DNA of 64,000 nt from Heligmosomoides polygyrus polygyrus (lineage: Eukaryota > Nematoda > Chromadorea > Rhabditida > Heligmosomidae). This document shows, piece after piece, positions 35,533 through 47,590 of the stretch. The position numbers and the translations under genes are program-made. Each line of letters starts with the position of its first letter. Position 1 is the stretch's first letter. The stretch lies in contig OX377205.1 in NCBI GenBank assembly GCA_947396885.1, forward strand, positions 50,080,676 to 50,144,675. Reading direction: 5' to 3'. Below the pieces are notes generated by a model. That model was given only the letters and a program-made list of their open reading frames with translations, searched no databases and was not told the origin of the DNA.

Positions 35533-35924
35533 TACATATGATGGGTAATAATAATATGATGGAGAGGGTATATGCTTGAACCACACTCTATAGTGTCTAC
35601 GCACCCAAGAAAGCACCTTCACCCAAAAACTGTTGTGCTGATAGTCCCTTCAGTCACCATCTCGTTTTGTTATGTGAGACATCAAGCCAGTGCACAATAT
35701 CCTTAGTTGGCTCAGGAGTAACTGAGTGCTGTTAAAAGCATTGGTGAGTTGGCCTGAAAACTTTCAGCTACGCGGAAACTAGGCCACCTACAGTACCGCG
35801 CATATGATTTGGTCAATTGCCGAAAAGAACGCTTTGGAGCGTTCCAAAGCGGCTTTTTTAAATAACTCTTTTCAAAGCTAAGCACTTGAAAAAAGAAACA
35901 CATACTTGAGCTCAGAAGCTCGAG

Positions 35925-38900
35925 CTCTATCTTCCGACAGAGTTGAGCAATAGAATCGAACCTATCTATCGAGTGGGGCGACAGCTTGTTGAGCGATCGC
36001 TTGGGAAGCCTCATCAGAAATTTCCACCCATCCTACTCAGGAATTGCTGTATTCTGTCTCGGCAAGACTTTGAAGTGCGCCGCGAACAATGCATGCAGGA
36101 TCGAACTTATTAATCGAGTGGGGCGACCGCCCGTAAATTACACGCACGGGAGTGTTCGGGACGCAATAACGGTGTCAAATTCGAATCTTTCCGGCTGCAA
36201 CTCGAGGATTTTGTAGGCAGCAGCAAGTTTCTTAAAGTATGCTAAAGCACAAGGACGTAGCTCATGAAGAGATTAAGTTACAGCGGTGCGAAAACGCAGA
36301 TGAGGCTTGTGCGACCTAATTTTTTTTTCGATTTCGCTCAACCACTGTGAGAAGACGCAGGGAGCTAACAGTATGCAAGTGCGTGGGCGAGCAGAACACT
36401 AAAGTCGCTTTACGCTGACATGCTCACAACTTCCCAGCTGCTTAAACTGTCTTGCAATTAGGCCCATCTGCCACTTAAATCGGCGGACGGCAGCGGTGAA
36501 GTTTCCTGTGCCCTTACTCGCCATATTTGAGTTTTCGACACTACCAATGGCACCCTTCTGTTCAGCACGAAAAGCTCTATCGAATGGTGTCAAAATTGGG
36601 CAAATTCGGAAACAAAATTTTCGATAATGTCACCGTCCTTCTGCCGCGGCGTAGAGCGACCCAGTCCTCGATGCGAAATTGTGAAAAAAAAATCTTAGAA
36701 AATTTCGAGAACTAGTCGAGAATGATACCTTCGATAATTTGGGCGAGTAATAGCGCAAGAAACTTGAACCGCTAGAAGTCCATCGCCCAACAACGGCAGT
36801 TGACACTAAGGCAGTTTAGGTAGCTGCGGAGCAGTGAGCACGTCGTCGTAAAATACTTTAAGCGTTCTGCTCGCCTTCGCACTTTTAGGCCGTTAGCTCT
36901 CCGCGTCTTCCCGCAGGGGTCGACTGAAATCGGAAAAAATCGTGTCACACGAGGCTAACCTGCTTTCCGCACCGTTGTAACTTTGTCAATTCAAAAGCTA
37001 CATTGCTGTGTTTCAGCGCACTACTAGAGCTATTTACTGCCTATAAAACTCACAAGCTGCGGCCGGGAAGTTTCACAATTGACAGAGTTATCGAGCTCAG
37101 AACACGCCCACGAGTCCAATTTGGCAGTACTCGTGCAGAATCCGCCATAGTCAGGGGAATCGCAAAACTCATTGCATGCTACACGTGTGGCAGCTATGCT
37201 TTTCGTGCATGTAATAGGCTGTTTTCGTCGAGCTAACCTCGCTATGCAAGTTATCGCGCCCACTCGATTGATTCTGTTGGGCCTACATGCGTTATTCAAC
37301 TTTATTCGATTTGTACGCCATAAGATAGGGTGAAGGCTGGTGAACGTAAATATATGTTTCTTATCTTAAAAATGGAGTTCTAAAGGGGTAGTTAAGGGAA
37401 GATAAAAGCGGAGTTAACATACTTCCGCTACTCGATTGATAGGTTCGATCCTATACGCTTTGTGCACTAGCTGGACAGTCTTAGAACAATTCCTGAGTAG
37501 GGCGGCTGGGAACTTCTGATAAAATTCTCCAAACGGTTCGAAATAGTCTTGAAGGCTTTACATATTCCAGTAAAGGATCGTGTAGTGTGCAAACGACACG
37601 CGACACGATGTGATGATAAGCTCCCTATTCGATCCACCGCGTCGCGAGATCGACATAAGAGGATATCATGACATCCCTTCGCGCATCGCGTGCACACCAA
37701 ACAATCGCTAATGGAAGATAAAAGCGAAGTGAACATTTGTTCGCCCACTCGATTGATAGATTCGATCCCATATGCATTACCAGGACGCATTCTCGGAGCA
37801 TTCCTGGCATGACAGACCACTGGCACTGCCATGCTGGAGATACTCCGAAAACATGCAAGTCCTTTGAAAAGGCTGCTCCAATCGCAAGAAGCCTACCCCA
37901 GTCAGTTTTGGGGCGATCACAGCGAAAATACGGTGTTCTGATAAAGTTGTATATATTTTTGCGTAGATCTCGAGAGGACGAATAGAACGATGCCAACAGC
38001 TTCTTTGAAAAAAAAAACTAAAATTAGAGGAGCGCAATAACTCTGTCAAGTTCAAATCATTTCGGCTGCAACTTGTGGGTCTTGTAGGCAGTGAAACGGT
38101 CTAGTAGTACACTAAAGTAGAATGGTGGCTTAGGAAGAGGCAATGTTACAGGGCTGCGAAAATGCAGGTGAGGCTTGGGTGACGCATTTTTTTCCCATTT
38201 CGGTGGACCACTGCGGGAAGACGCGCAGAGCTAACGGCCTTCAAATGCATAGACAAGCAGACCGCTTAAGGTACCCTACGAGGAATCGCTCACAGCTCGC
38301 TAGCTTCCTAAACTGCCTTAGCCCCAGGTGCCATTTTAGGGCGTCTTACTTAGCGGTTGAAGTTTCCTGCGCTCTTACTCGTCCACGTTTAAGTTTTCAA
38401 CACTCGCAATGGTACCGCTCTGTTCAGCTCAAAGAGCTCTATCGAACGGTATCAATATCGACGAATTTCAGAAGAATCGATTTGTGACAATTTCCCAGCG
38501 AGGCTGCTCGAGGCAGCGGCAGACTGTCGATGACGTCGTCGAAAAGCGATATCTTTGAATTGGGCCACGCTTGATACCAATCGATAGAGCGTTTCGTGCT
38601 GAATTGAATAGTGTTACTGAAGGTAGGAAAAACTGTAATCTGGGCGAGTAAGAGCGAGGAGAACATCGACCGTTGTTGTGCTATATTGCACGCGTGGGTG
38701 TGTTCTGAGTGCGTTCACTCTGCCATGTGTGAACCTTTTCGGTTGCAACTTGTGGATTTTGTGGGTAGCAAAATGTTCTAGCAGCGCGCTAACGCGTAAT
38801 GTATCTTATAATTAGACAAAGTTGCAGCGGTACGAAGATGCAGGCTAGCCTTGCGTGTCATTATTTTTACAGGCTGTCGCGCCCACTCGATTTATTGGTT

Positions 38901-38960
38901 CGACTCTGTATACATTGTTTACGGCTTCAAAAGCAAGCTGGACAGTCTTACAAGGGAAGC
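35925..38960. repeat. field of inverted and direct copies of the 18.5-kb repeat family
   Basis: Blocks such as CGAGTGGGGCGAC, GCTGCAACTCGAGGATTTTG, ACTGCGGGAAGACGC, GATGAGGCTTGTG and GACGTCATCG recur here. They appear as partial copies, for example 35940-36420 direct, 36780-37310 inverted, 37440-37800 inverted, 38030-38620 direct and 38680-38980 mixed. I see no coding potential. Order and exact boundaries need a dot plot. Confidence 0.6.
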
Positions 38961-39266
38961 CCATGAACTTCCCCAGAAGATTCTGAACGAGACTATATGG
39001 CCTTGTAGGGCAAAGGAGAGGAGTACAGAACTATGTTTCGTTTTTGCTACAGGCCACTGAGTGGCCCAAAAATGGCAAAGAACAGTACCACTTCAGGGCC
39101 AGCAGATAAGGCTCTAAGTGACACCTGGAATGGCCCTGTCGTGCTCAGAACCTAACCTACAAAAGGTTTAGGGCTCAAATTAAAGTTAGATTATAGTATT
39201 ATGATAATTTACGACGTTTTCTGGACGAAGCTATAGGGTACATCCAAGTAGTTCGTTTTTAACGGT

Positions 39267-39335
39267 GGCGGAAGCGGATGGCCGATTGGGTAGCGAGGCA
39301 GACTTACGGAAGGGGGTCGAGAGTTCAATTAAATA
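39267..39335 (+). other. tRNA-like SINE head
   Basis: GGATGGCCGATTGGGTAGCG resembles an A box and GAGAGTTCAATT a weak B box. It lies at the inner edge of a repeat arm. The inverted counterpart at 42998-43075 is better preserved. It does not fold as a complete tRNA, so it is read as a pseudo-tRNA or SINE head. Confidence 0.4.
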
Positions 39336-40456
39336 GGGGATTAGAGGAATTGCTAATTAGTCTGTTCCCATGCCTTATAGAAAAACAGTACATTTTGGAT
39401 TCTGTAGGGTATCGTATTATTGAGTAATGGTGAATAAGAGTGACAAAGTCATAACTACCGATTTCGTCCAGACTTCGCCTATGGGAATCACTTAAGCTGC
39501 TGACCACAAATCTGTCACTTTTTTTCTAAGTTATCACTTTGCTTGCACAACTCTCCATCAAAGGTTGAAGTCGAAGGTTGGAAAATAAATCTGACCACAT
39601 TGGAGAAGGAAGCGATCCTACTAACATGTACAGCCTTACTCACCCTCTACCGTAACCTGCCCTAATATACCGAAATTTTCAAAACAGGTATCATATCCGT
39701 GATCAGCACCCCAAATAGCTCCCGTGAGCGATGTTTGGGCAAAATTTTTACTTTCGTCCTCTCCTCGACCTCGGGAGTCGAGGAAGCCAGCAGTGCATGT
39801 TACTCTGCGTACACCCCGTTACTTACACATACCCTGACCTTCTGCCATCCACCGTTTCAACGAAAATGGCTGCCAGATTGGTGTTCTGCATCCCAGATAA
39901 CCCTATAGATGAATTTGGGACGAAAAATCTTTTTCGATTTCCAGAGTTGAGGGAGTGAGTACAAGCGCTCCTATGTACAATACCGCTCGCGCCGCACGGT
40001 CAAAAGTGGGCGAAAAACGCCAACATAGCGTCGCAAAGCGTCGCACGCTCATAACTCCTTCAGTTTTAGGTTTCTTGAATAAAGGTTGGTACCATTCGAT
40101 TTGACTCTTCGAGATCTACACAAACATATGTAAAACTTTACTGGAACACCCGTATTTTCGCCGTGCGTGGTCCAAAATTGGCTGGACGGGCGATTAGAGC
40201 CCTCATACCGATAACTGAGGGTGATCGGTGATCGTGACCCGACCACCCTCAAATGGGAAGCAACCTGCTGATGTCGGCGGAATTTTCAAAAACGAACGTC
40301 GGATTCGTAATCAGCACCCCAATTAGTCCCTAGATGATTTTGGACGAAGTTTGCACGAGGAGATTTGGCCAAAATACCGGTTTTTGATGACGTCATCGTC
40401 CGCGCAGCTCAGCCTAGGGCGCCACGTTCTCGATGGAATATTGCCGAAAAATCTCT

Positions 40457-40604
40457 GTTATACTCCCGCGGGAGCATCGCGGAAGGGCGCGGGAATCGCG
40501 CCGAGATCCCTCACCTGGCCAATCACCGCGCCCCGCCACGCCCGCCGTCCGCGGTGCACCCCTCGTCCACGGAGGTTCCGCGGATGCTCCCGCGGGAGTA
40601 TAAC
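40457..40604. repeat. hairpin MITE with TTATACTCCCGCGGGAGC ends, short copy
   Basis: TGTTATACTCCCGCGGGAGC at the left is mirrored by GCTCCCGCGGGAGTATAACA at the right. The inner GCGGAAGG and CCGCGG arms pair partially. It shares termini with 27700-28012. Confidence 0.75.
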
Positions 40605-42997
40605 ACAGGCCTATGTTTCCAAAATCGGTCGATATTGATACAATTCGATAGCGCTCTTCAAGCAGAACAGAACGATGTTATTGGGAGTGTCGAAAACCCA
40701 AATATGGACAAGTAAGAGTGCAGGAAACTTCAATCGCTAAGTCCGCCGCCCTAAAACGGCAGATGGGGCTAAGGCAGTTTAGGCAGCTGAGAAGTTCTGA
40801 TCACGCCATCGTAAAGTACCGTACCTTAAGCGCTCTGTTCGCGTACGCATTTTGAGGCTTTAGCTCGCCGCGTCTTCTCGCAGTGGTTAACCGAATTCGG
40901 AAAAAATGCATCACGCAAGCTTCACCTGCATTTTCGCACCGCTGTAACATTGCCCCCTCCTAAGCTAAGCCATTCTACTTTAGTATACTTATATATCGTT
41001 CTACTGCCTACAATAAACACAAGTTGCAGCCGAAACGATTCGAACTCTGCAGAGTTATTGTGCTCCGAACACGCCCGCGAGTGCAATTTAGCGCAACAAC
41101 GGCAGACGCTCTCCGCGCTGTTTCTCGCACAGATTACAGTTTTTCCCACTCTAAATGAAACTATTCAATTCAGCATGAAAAGCTCTATCGAACGGTATCA
41201 AGCATGGCCCAACTCGAAGACATCGTTTTTTCGATGACGTCATCGTCCTTCCGCCGCGGCCTCGTCCTCTATGCTAAACAGTCAAAAAGCTGATGATTCC
41301 AAAATCGGTCGAGATTGATACCGTTCGATAGCGCTTTTTATGCTGAACGGAACTGTGCCATTCCAAGTGTCGAAGACTTAGATCTGGGCGAGTAGGAGCG
41401 CAAGAAACTCTAACCGCTAGCTTTTGCCGCTCTAAAACGCCAGCCGAGGCTAAGGCAGTTTAGGCAACTGAGGACCTATGAGCATATCGTCGTAAAGCAC
41501 CTTAGGCGCTCTGTTCACGCACGTATTTTAAAGCCGTCAGCTCGCCGCATCTTCTCGCAGTGGTCCACGGAAATCGGAAAAAAATGCTTCACACAATCCT
41601 CACCTGCATTTTCGCACCCCTATAACAATGCCCCTTCCTAAGCTAAACCATTCTACTTTAGCGTACGTACAGAACGTTTGACTGCCTACAAAACGTACAA
41701 GCTGCAGCATGAAAGGTTACAACTTGACAGAGCTATTGCGCTCCGAACACGCCCATTCGTGCAATTTGCGAGCGGTCGCCCCCTTCGATTGAAAGGTTCG
41801 AATCCGTATCTATTGTTCACGGCGCACTTCAAAGGCTCGCTAGACAGCCTTAGAGCAACTCCTGACTACTCCTGGCTGCAAATTTCTGATAAAACTCCCC
41901 AAATGCTCAGTCTACAAGCTGTCCCCCCTCCTCAATTGAAAGGTTCGATTGTCTATGCATGTTCATGGCGCACTCCAAAGGCTCGCTGGACAGCCTTAGA
42001 GCAACTCCTGACTAGGGCGGCAAGAAATTTCTGATAAAACTCCCCAAACGCTTAGTCTACAAGCTGCCCCCTTGATTGAAAGGTTCGATTCTGTATGCTT
42101 TGTTCACGGCGCACACCAAAGTTTCGCTGTGACAGATTGGAGCTAGTCCTGAGTGGGGTGGCGGAAAATTTCTGATAACATTCTCCAAACGGCTCGAAAT
42201 AGTCTTGAAAACGTCGCAGTTCCCAGTGAGAGAAGATAGAAGCGCAGGGGACATGCGCTCGCCCACTCGATTGATAGGTTAGATTCTGGGTGCATTGTGC
42301 ACGGCGCACTCTCGGGGCATTCCTGGCATGACAGAGCACTGGCGACGTACGCCATCTTTGAGATACTCCGAAAGCACGCATATCCTGGGAAATAAGCTGC
42401 TCTAATCGCCCGTCCAGCCAATTTTGGACCACCCACGGCGAAAATACGGGTGTTCCGGTAAAGTTTTACAAATGTTTGTGTAGATCTCGAAGAGGCGAAT
42501 CGAATGGTACCAACCTTTATTCAAGAAACCTAAAACTGAAGGAGTTATGAGCGTGCAACGCTTTGCGACGCTATGTTGGCGTTTTTTCGCCCACTTTTGA
42601 CCGTGCGGCGCGAGCGGTATTGTATGGGAGAGTGGTCAGGAAAAACGCACAGCTAGATAAATACCATAGAGCCGAAGAGCAATGAGCCTGTCTTGATGAT
42701 GGATCAAGTCAATGCTTGTCGACTGTGTTCCCGAATAAGGTGAGAGTGAGAAACACTTCCAAAAGTAATTGAGAACATACCAAAGAGGACATATGGGAGC
42801 AGCATCTGACGAAACCTTCCTCAGCGAGACAAGCATCGTTTAATGGACGTGCGACATCACTCCACACGACAAAACCAGCTTCTTTCACATTTCACAACAA
42901 GCTGAAAGCAGGGTTAGGACGCGAAGAAGGTGCCCTACCGGAGCCAAAATGTAATCTTCGTTTGCAAAAACGCTAGCAGTACACCTAGGAAAGCAGA

Positions 42998-43075
42998 AAC
43001 CACACCCACGGAATCGAACCGTGGAACCTCCTCCCGCAATTCCGCCTCGCTATCCACTCGGCCATCCAGCCGCTG
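42998..43075 (-). other. tRNA-like SINE head
   Basis: On - it reads GCTGGATGGCCGAGTGGATA (A box) and, about 40 nt on, ACGGTTCGATTCCGTGGGTG (good B box with complementary flanks). It looks like a type-II tRNA-like sequence but lacks a convincing anticodon arm, and it sits in a repeat arm. It is probably SINE-derived rather than a functional tRNA gene. Confidence 0.45.
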
Positions 43076-43627
43076 CCGACACCGTTGCAAATGATTCACT
43101 TGAATGTGCACTACAGCTTCGTCTAGGAAATTTAGGAAATTATCGTATTACTATAATCTAACTTTAATTTGAGCTCCAAACCTTTTTAAGTAAAGCTCAG
43201 AGCATCACTTTTACGGCAAGAGCGAGTATAATAGGGAGAATCCCCGTCCTCCAAATAGTAACAGAACATGTTTTGTTTTTGCCGAATCCTTGAGGCACAC
43301 GAGTACGAAGGTGTAATGGTTAAGGGTCCGCGGAGCGAGCTCTTGACGGCAGCGCAAGATCCCGGTCTCGTGGACTGGATGGCGCAGTGGTAGAGGGTAT
43401 GCCTCATGTTCGTGTGGTCTAGGGTTTCGCTCCCATGTTACGTCGCGGTTTTGCAATTTTGGTTAAAGTATCGGATTTCCATAGAGATTTCCATATCTGA
43501 GCTTGTTTCTGGAGTTTGCTACGATAAGATGTTTTTGCTACCTATTATTTGTCGACATATCGTAATTCACCAGCAATGTCCGAAATATGCCAAATGCGAT
43601 TATATATGAAATAATTTTGAAATAACT

Positions 43628-43828
43628 TCACCACCAATGATACACAGGCACAAAGTGCATAAAACAGTAAGACTGATCACAGTAGGGGCAACGTATGAAG
43701 GCTACAGTTTCTTCACATCCTGACTCATCACATGGGCCGAGGTCCTCCGGGAATGCCATTCCACTTGGGTTTTCGAAACAACCAAGATGTTGGTGATGAT
43801 GATGTTGGTAGTGATGCTTCATTTTCAT
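43628..43828 (-). pseudogene. Tc5-type transposase C-terminal Cys/His domain
   Basis: The last 67 codons of a Tc5-like transposase. Cys pairs sit in C-D-E-S-G-C and C-P-Y-C-D-Q-S-Y-C, then F-M-H-F and the end VYHWW. A His-rich stretch (residues about 6-14) precedes it. The Cys and His spacing is intact. A degraded copy occurs on - at 50705-50880. Confidence 0.6.
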
Positions 43829-43880
43829 TTTTTCAAAGAAATCTAAAGCAGTGGCTAATACTTTCTCCGGTGCGAGATTG

Positions 43881-44032
43881 CTTCACAGTTCCATCCCAAT
43901 GGTACTCCGCTGCAACCCAAGCCTGGAATCGCGATACAGTCCGCTTTCCCCAGTTGCTTCACAGTTCCATCCCAGTGGTACTCCGCTGCAACCCAAGCCT
44001 GGAATCGCGGTACAGTCCGCTTTCCCCAGTTC
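43881..44032. repeat. 76-bp tandem duplication
   Basis: Two copies of a 76-bp unit (CTTCACAGTTCCATCCCA through CGCTTTCCCCAGTTG) differ at only a few positions. They lie between the N- and C-terminal exons of Tc5-like element 1. Confidence 0.9.
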
Positions 44033-45487
44033 TCATTCTTGCATAGTATAACAATTCTAGTGTAACCAAACCTTTTCCTCCGAAACGATTCGTCCTCCCG
44101 AAAACGTAATAGTGCCTTCACTGTTTAGTGGCGTCGTGACCCGGCACAATCCTCTTCTGGTCGAAGCTCTTGGTCCTCTTCTCCCACTACCTCCAACTTC
44201 TCCATTTCGCCGATTTCCAGCTGTCGCTGTTCGAAATCCTGTTGGATAATTGCTATCCTTTCCGCCAGCTTCATCTCGTCTCTCGAAGGGACAGCATCCA
44301 GTGGAGATCCGCACTTCAGTGTCAATAGGTGATGACCACTCGAGGGTGAGCAGACATTGTAGAGTCAGTGTTGCCGGCAGCAGCTTGTTATGACAGCGCG
44401 ACTTTGTAAGCATAACAGAGGCGACAATAATGATCGAGGTGGTAGATCAAGTTGAGGATCATGCGGTCCCCTCCTACACTGTGGGTACACTGGTGGCACT
44501 CACCTCACCGACACTAATAAATTGCATTTGAAGCATTTTTCTGGCATTCTGCCGTTGTTTCGTGTTGTTCCTGTGTCAAATTTCTTACATTGACAATGAG
44601 AACAATTTATTGGAGTAAAAGTTTCATACAAAATCGCATTTGGCATATTTCGGGCATTGCTGGTGAATTAGGAGATGTCGACAAATAGAAAGTAATAAAA
44701 ATATTTTACCGTAGCATACTCCAAAAACAAGTTCAGATATGGAAATCTCTGTGGAAATCCGATACTATGCTAAAAGTGCAGAGCCGCGGAGCACGGGAAT
44801 CGAACCCTATACTACTACTGCGCCACCGAGACGAATCTCTGAACGCTTTAGAGTATGTTGCGAGGATGTCTATAAGCTCAAGCGATGGAGTTGAAACATG
44901 CAAACAGTGGTCAATGAGACTTCATTGTGTTCGGTACTTTGACAAGGGAAGGGTCTGAAGCATATGTCTGAACGGGGGGAGCGACTCATATAGGTATGTA
45001 TGAAAATGTATGAAAATACTATGAAAATTAGTATAAAAATAGTATGAACAAATTAGCATGAAAATGAGTCAATTAGTATGAAAATGTGTTGTCAAGTCGT
45101 TAAACCCAAGAAGTAGGTGGTCACAATGGGATACGGCGCATCACGAGTTTGGCGGTCTTGTACGCCCGCAACGCTCCTACCAGCAGGCGGCTCAGAGCGC
45201 AGTGGAAGTGCGGTTGCTCCGTGCGAGGAATGTCGGGGGTTTGGTTCTTCTACGTTACTGCGTTTTTGTATTTCAACTGACTGTTTGAGATTTGGAGGAT
45301 TCTGTATACCATTTTCAGACGTTTTCTGCGCATTTTCCAGCTGAATGCTGTGGTCATCAACATGATGATGCAGCTGCATGCTGTGGTATTCGACATGACA
45401 ACATCTACACACTCTTTCCCTTAACTTTGGCTGTCACCTGGAAATCAGAGGTCTGCTGAAGTTTTTTAAAGCCTAACACCAACAATG

Positions 45488-45807
45488 TCCGCCGATGCTC
45501 GAGTGGTGATCCACCTGCTCACGCTGAAGTGTGGCCCACCTTTAGACAAGGAACCTTCGAGAAAGAAATCAAGCTCGCCAAACGGATGGCCAGCATACTC
45601 AAGGACCTCGAAACACGTCAACTTGAAGTTGACGAAGACGAACAGCTGGAAGTGGTGGGAGAGAAAGAGGAAGATAGGGATCCGCAAGATGAACTGATGG
45701 ACGTGGACAGGCCAGCAAGCAGTGGGCATGTGATAACGTTTTCAGGTGGAACTCTTGTTTCGGAGGAAAGGGTACATCTCCAACTGGAATTCAGTTGCTG
45801 CTCATAA
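45488..45807 (+). pseudogene. Tc5-like transposase N-terminal exon
   Basis: The ORF starts MSADARVVIHLLTLKCGPPL, shifts frame, and continues EIKLAKRMASILKDLETRQL, EVDEDEQLEVVGEKEED and SGHVITFSGGTLVSEERV. This acidic, helical block is shared with 44060-44410 (-) and 51010-51300 (+). I infer a transposase N-terminus from its position between Tc5-type ends and upstream of a DDE remnant. The domain itself I cannot name. Confidence 0.55.
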
Positions 45808-45979
45808 CCGAAAAATCATTTCGCCGTGGCAGGTTACTCCCATATCATGACGATTCAAACTGTGAATCGACGACTCTCCTTCTTTGAGCATGTCTTCGTT
45901 CCACAGATGCCCGATAACTGTACTGTTATTCTGGACTCATGGGCCGCCTTCTCGAACCACGTGGCGATCTAAGCTATTA

Positions 45980-46713
45980 CAGGGTGCGTAAAAAGTATTG
46001 ACGCAGAAAATGACGGTTGTGGAAATAGTATTGCGCAGTAAGTTTTCAAATATTCACTTGAGAAATATGGAAAATGATCTTGCGAACACGATAGAGTAAC
46101 TTGTAATTGACATTGGCTCCTTTACTGTGAATACAGAAGCGAAAACGACGGAAAAATTCATGAGCACGCGCCGCAAGTATTCGCTTGCATTTTGTTCCGT
46201 GCTTCGAACAGGGTAGCCTTCTGCGACTGGTCACTTCTGTTGAAAGTAGCACAGACCTCATTCTCCAAAATCGCCTAAAAAGAGTAATCCAGCGGATTCA
46301 TGTTTAAGCTGTGTTCGTCTGAGAAGCTGTCCACACCTGCGCGCGTTACCTGTTTGCCGTTATCGGACAGAGATTGATAATTTTGGATTCGAACGTTATC
46401 GTGCTTAAACATATTGTAATCATTATCTGTTATAACAGAGCCGTGGTGACGTTTAGGCTGCTGACCTCTTTCCTCACCAACCGTTTCGAACAGCGCCTAA
46501 TTCTCTTGTTAAGGAAATATTCAGCTGTTTGAGTAACAGACAAAAAAGGGCCACCGTAGCGATGATGGTCATGTTTCATCAGTTTTTTTTTCGTGAGTGT
46601 TTTTTGAGCACAATACAGGAAACAAAAATAACACACAAAAACCTAGAGAGGTAGAAAGAGAAAGCTGGAGCTGAAACAAAATGTAGGTGCGTCAATACTT
46701 TTTACGCACCCTG
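45980..46713 (-). mobile_element. Tc1/mariner-type element inserted in Tc5-like element 2
   Basis: Perfect 26-bp terminal inverted repeats (CAGGGTGCGTAAAAAGTATT then GACGCA) are flanked by TA on both sides (45978-45979 and 46714-46715), as for the Tc1/mariner superfamily. On - a remnant NMNPLDYSF, AILENEVCATFNRS resembles the third catalytic region of Tc1-like transposases (D-x-NP-x-DY). At 734 bp it is internally deleted and non-autonomous. Confidence 0.85.
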
Positions 46714-46999
46714 TATATCCCGAGGGAAGACCTTGAGTATTCGGACTATACCTTTAGGCGTCAGCGGTCAGCTTCAGCCAGCCGACGTGGGCTTCTTCAG
46801 TTACACGAATTCGCTTATGCAGCGATTTCACTCTCACGACATAGTGCATGGCCTTCCTTTTGACCTGCAAAAAGGGACAACATCCTCTCCACAGCGTACA
46901 GCTAGAAAATGAGCAGAAAACGTCTGAAAATGGTATAGTTTGGTTGCTGGGTGACAGAAGACGGCTGGTATTACAAATTTATTACAAAAGAGAGAGACA

Positions 47000-47550
47000 A
47001 AAAGTGGCTGGAAGACATCGTAGAGAAGATTGGTTGTGAGAAACTCCGAGCTCGTTGACGAGCCTACGAGGTGGTTGACGCCGAGACGGCGAGCAGACAC
47101 GGGACCGTGAAGGGTGGATGAATCCTGAGCTAGAATCGGAAGCCTTCTCTTAGTCCTACCTCAAGGACCCGGATGAATTAATGGCCACTGAGGCCTCGTA
47201 GTCCTCCCAAAACGTAAACAACCCCAGCCACACAGGCGGTATCGGGGGCACAGGGTACTAAACTGACTAAAATGCAGCCACACAGGCTGCAAGTACGGCT
47301 TGGAGACGAGAACGCAGCCACACAGGCTGCCAAGACGAATGCCGGGACCCCCGAGGCGGACTCTCCTCGAAAGTTTTGGATTCGCGCCCTTTCTGGCCGA
47401 CGGGCGGTAACAATAATCGATGACCTCTGACCGTGATGGCAATTCCGTTGCCTTAGTTGTCTCTCCTTTTATAGTTCATTTCTCTTACTTGCCTCCCCTG
47501 GGGGAAGCGACTACCCTGCCGCTTAGGCTCTACGGCTAAAGAAAAAAATT
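47000..47550. other. low-complexity GC-rich segment with CAGCCACACAGGC repeats
   Basis: The motif CAGCCACACAGGC(T/G)G appears at about 47225, 47273 and 47322. No gene is recognised. On - it continues the open-looking frame interrupted by the LINE at 47591, so it may be part of the same LTR-element debris. Confidence 0.4.
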
Positions 47551-47590
47551 TAAACTTCATTACGCTGTCTTCCGCTGTAAAGTACAACAT

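Larger units (their letters stand above)
39160..43200. repeat. 4-kb structure with inverted outer arms
   Basis: The outer arms at about 39165-39310 and 43040-43200 are inverted copies (GCTCAAATTAAAGTTAGA, GACGAAGCT, then a tRNA-like head). The inner arms 39976-40205 and 42391-42630 are also inverted copies (GTCCAAAATTGGCTGGACGG, CCAACATAGCGTCGCAAAGC). The centre (40260-42390) contains copies of the 18.5-kb family and a hairpin MITE. It may be one large foldback transposon with later insertions. Ends and target duplication were not identified. Confidence 0.55.
43376..44850 (-). mobile_element. Tc5-like non-autonomous element 1
   Basis: The inverted arms (43376-43610 and 44605-44850) share ATATCTGAGCTTGT, TTTGTCGACATAT and GCCAAATGCGA. 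On - an N-terminal exon (44410-44060: EMKLAERIAIIQQDFEQRQL, EKLEVVGEEDQE, then TITFSGGRIVSEEKV after a frameshift) is followed by a C-terminal exon (43828-43628). The latter is a Cys/His tail, GPCDESGCEE, FIRCPYCDQSYCFMHF. That pattern resembles the Cys-rich C-terminal domain of Tc5/Tc4 transposases. The central HTH/DDE part is deleted. Both ends carry tRNA-like A/B boxes. Confidence 0.6.
44943..46932 (+). mobile_element. Tc5-like element 2, with DDE remnant, disrupted
   Basis: The left terminus CAAGGGAAGGGTCTGAAGC starts at 44943 after TGA (Tc5-type TNA target). The N-terminal exon is 45488-45790. Then come DDE pieces, MPDNCTVILDSWAAFSNHVA (45907-45970) and, after the Tc1-like insertion, an IP-x-GVSGQLQPADVGFF-type segment (46735-46800). 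The inner part of the right arm (CAGCGTACAGCT to GTCTGAAAATGG) is at 46886-46930, where the element is cut off. The catalytic ILDSW-x-x-FSNH motif is still readable. Confidence 0.65.

Noticed and set aside
42998..43075. Functional tRNA gene on the minus strand
   Set aside because: A and B boxes are good, but I could not build a full cloverleaf with a clear anticodon stem, and the sequence sits in a repeat arm with a decayed partner at 39267; a SINE head is more likely.
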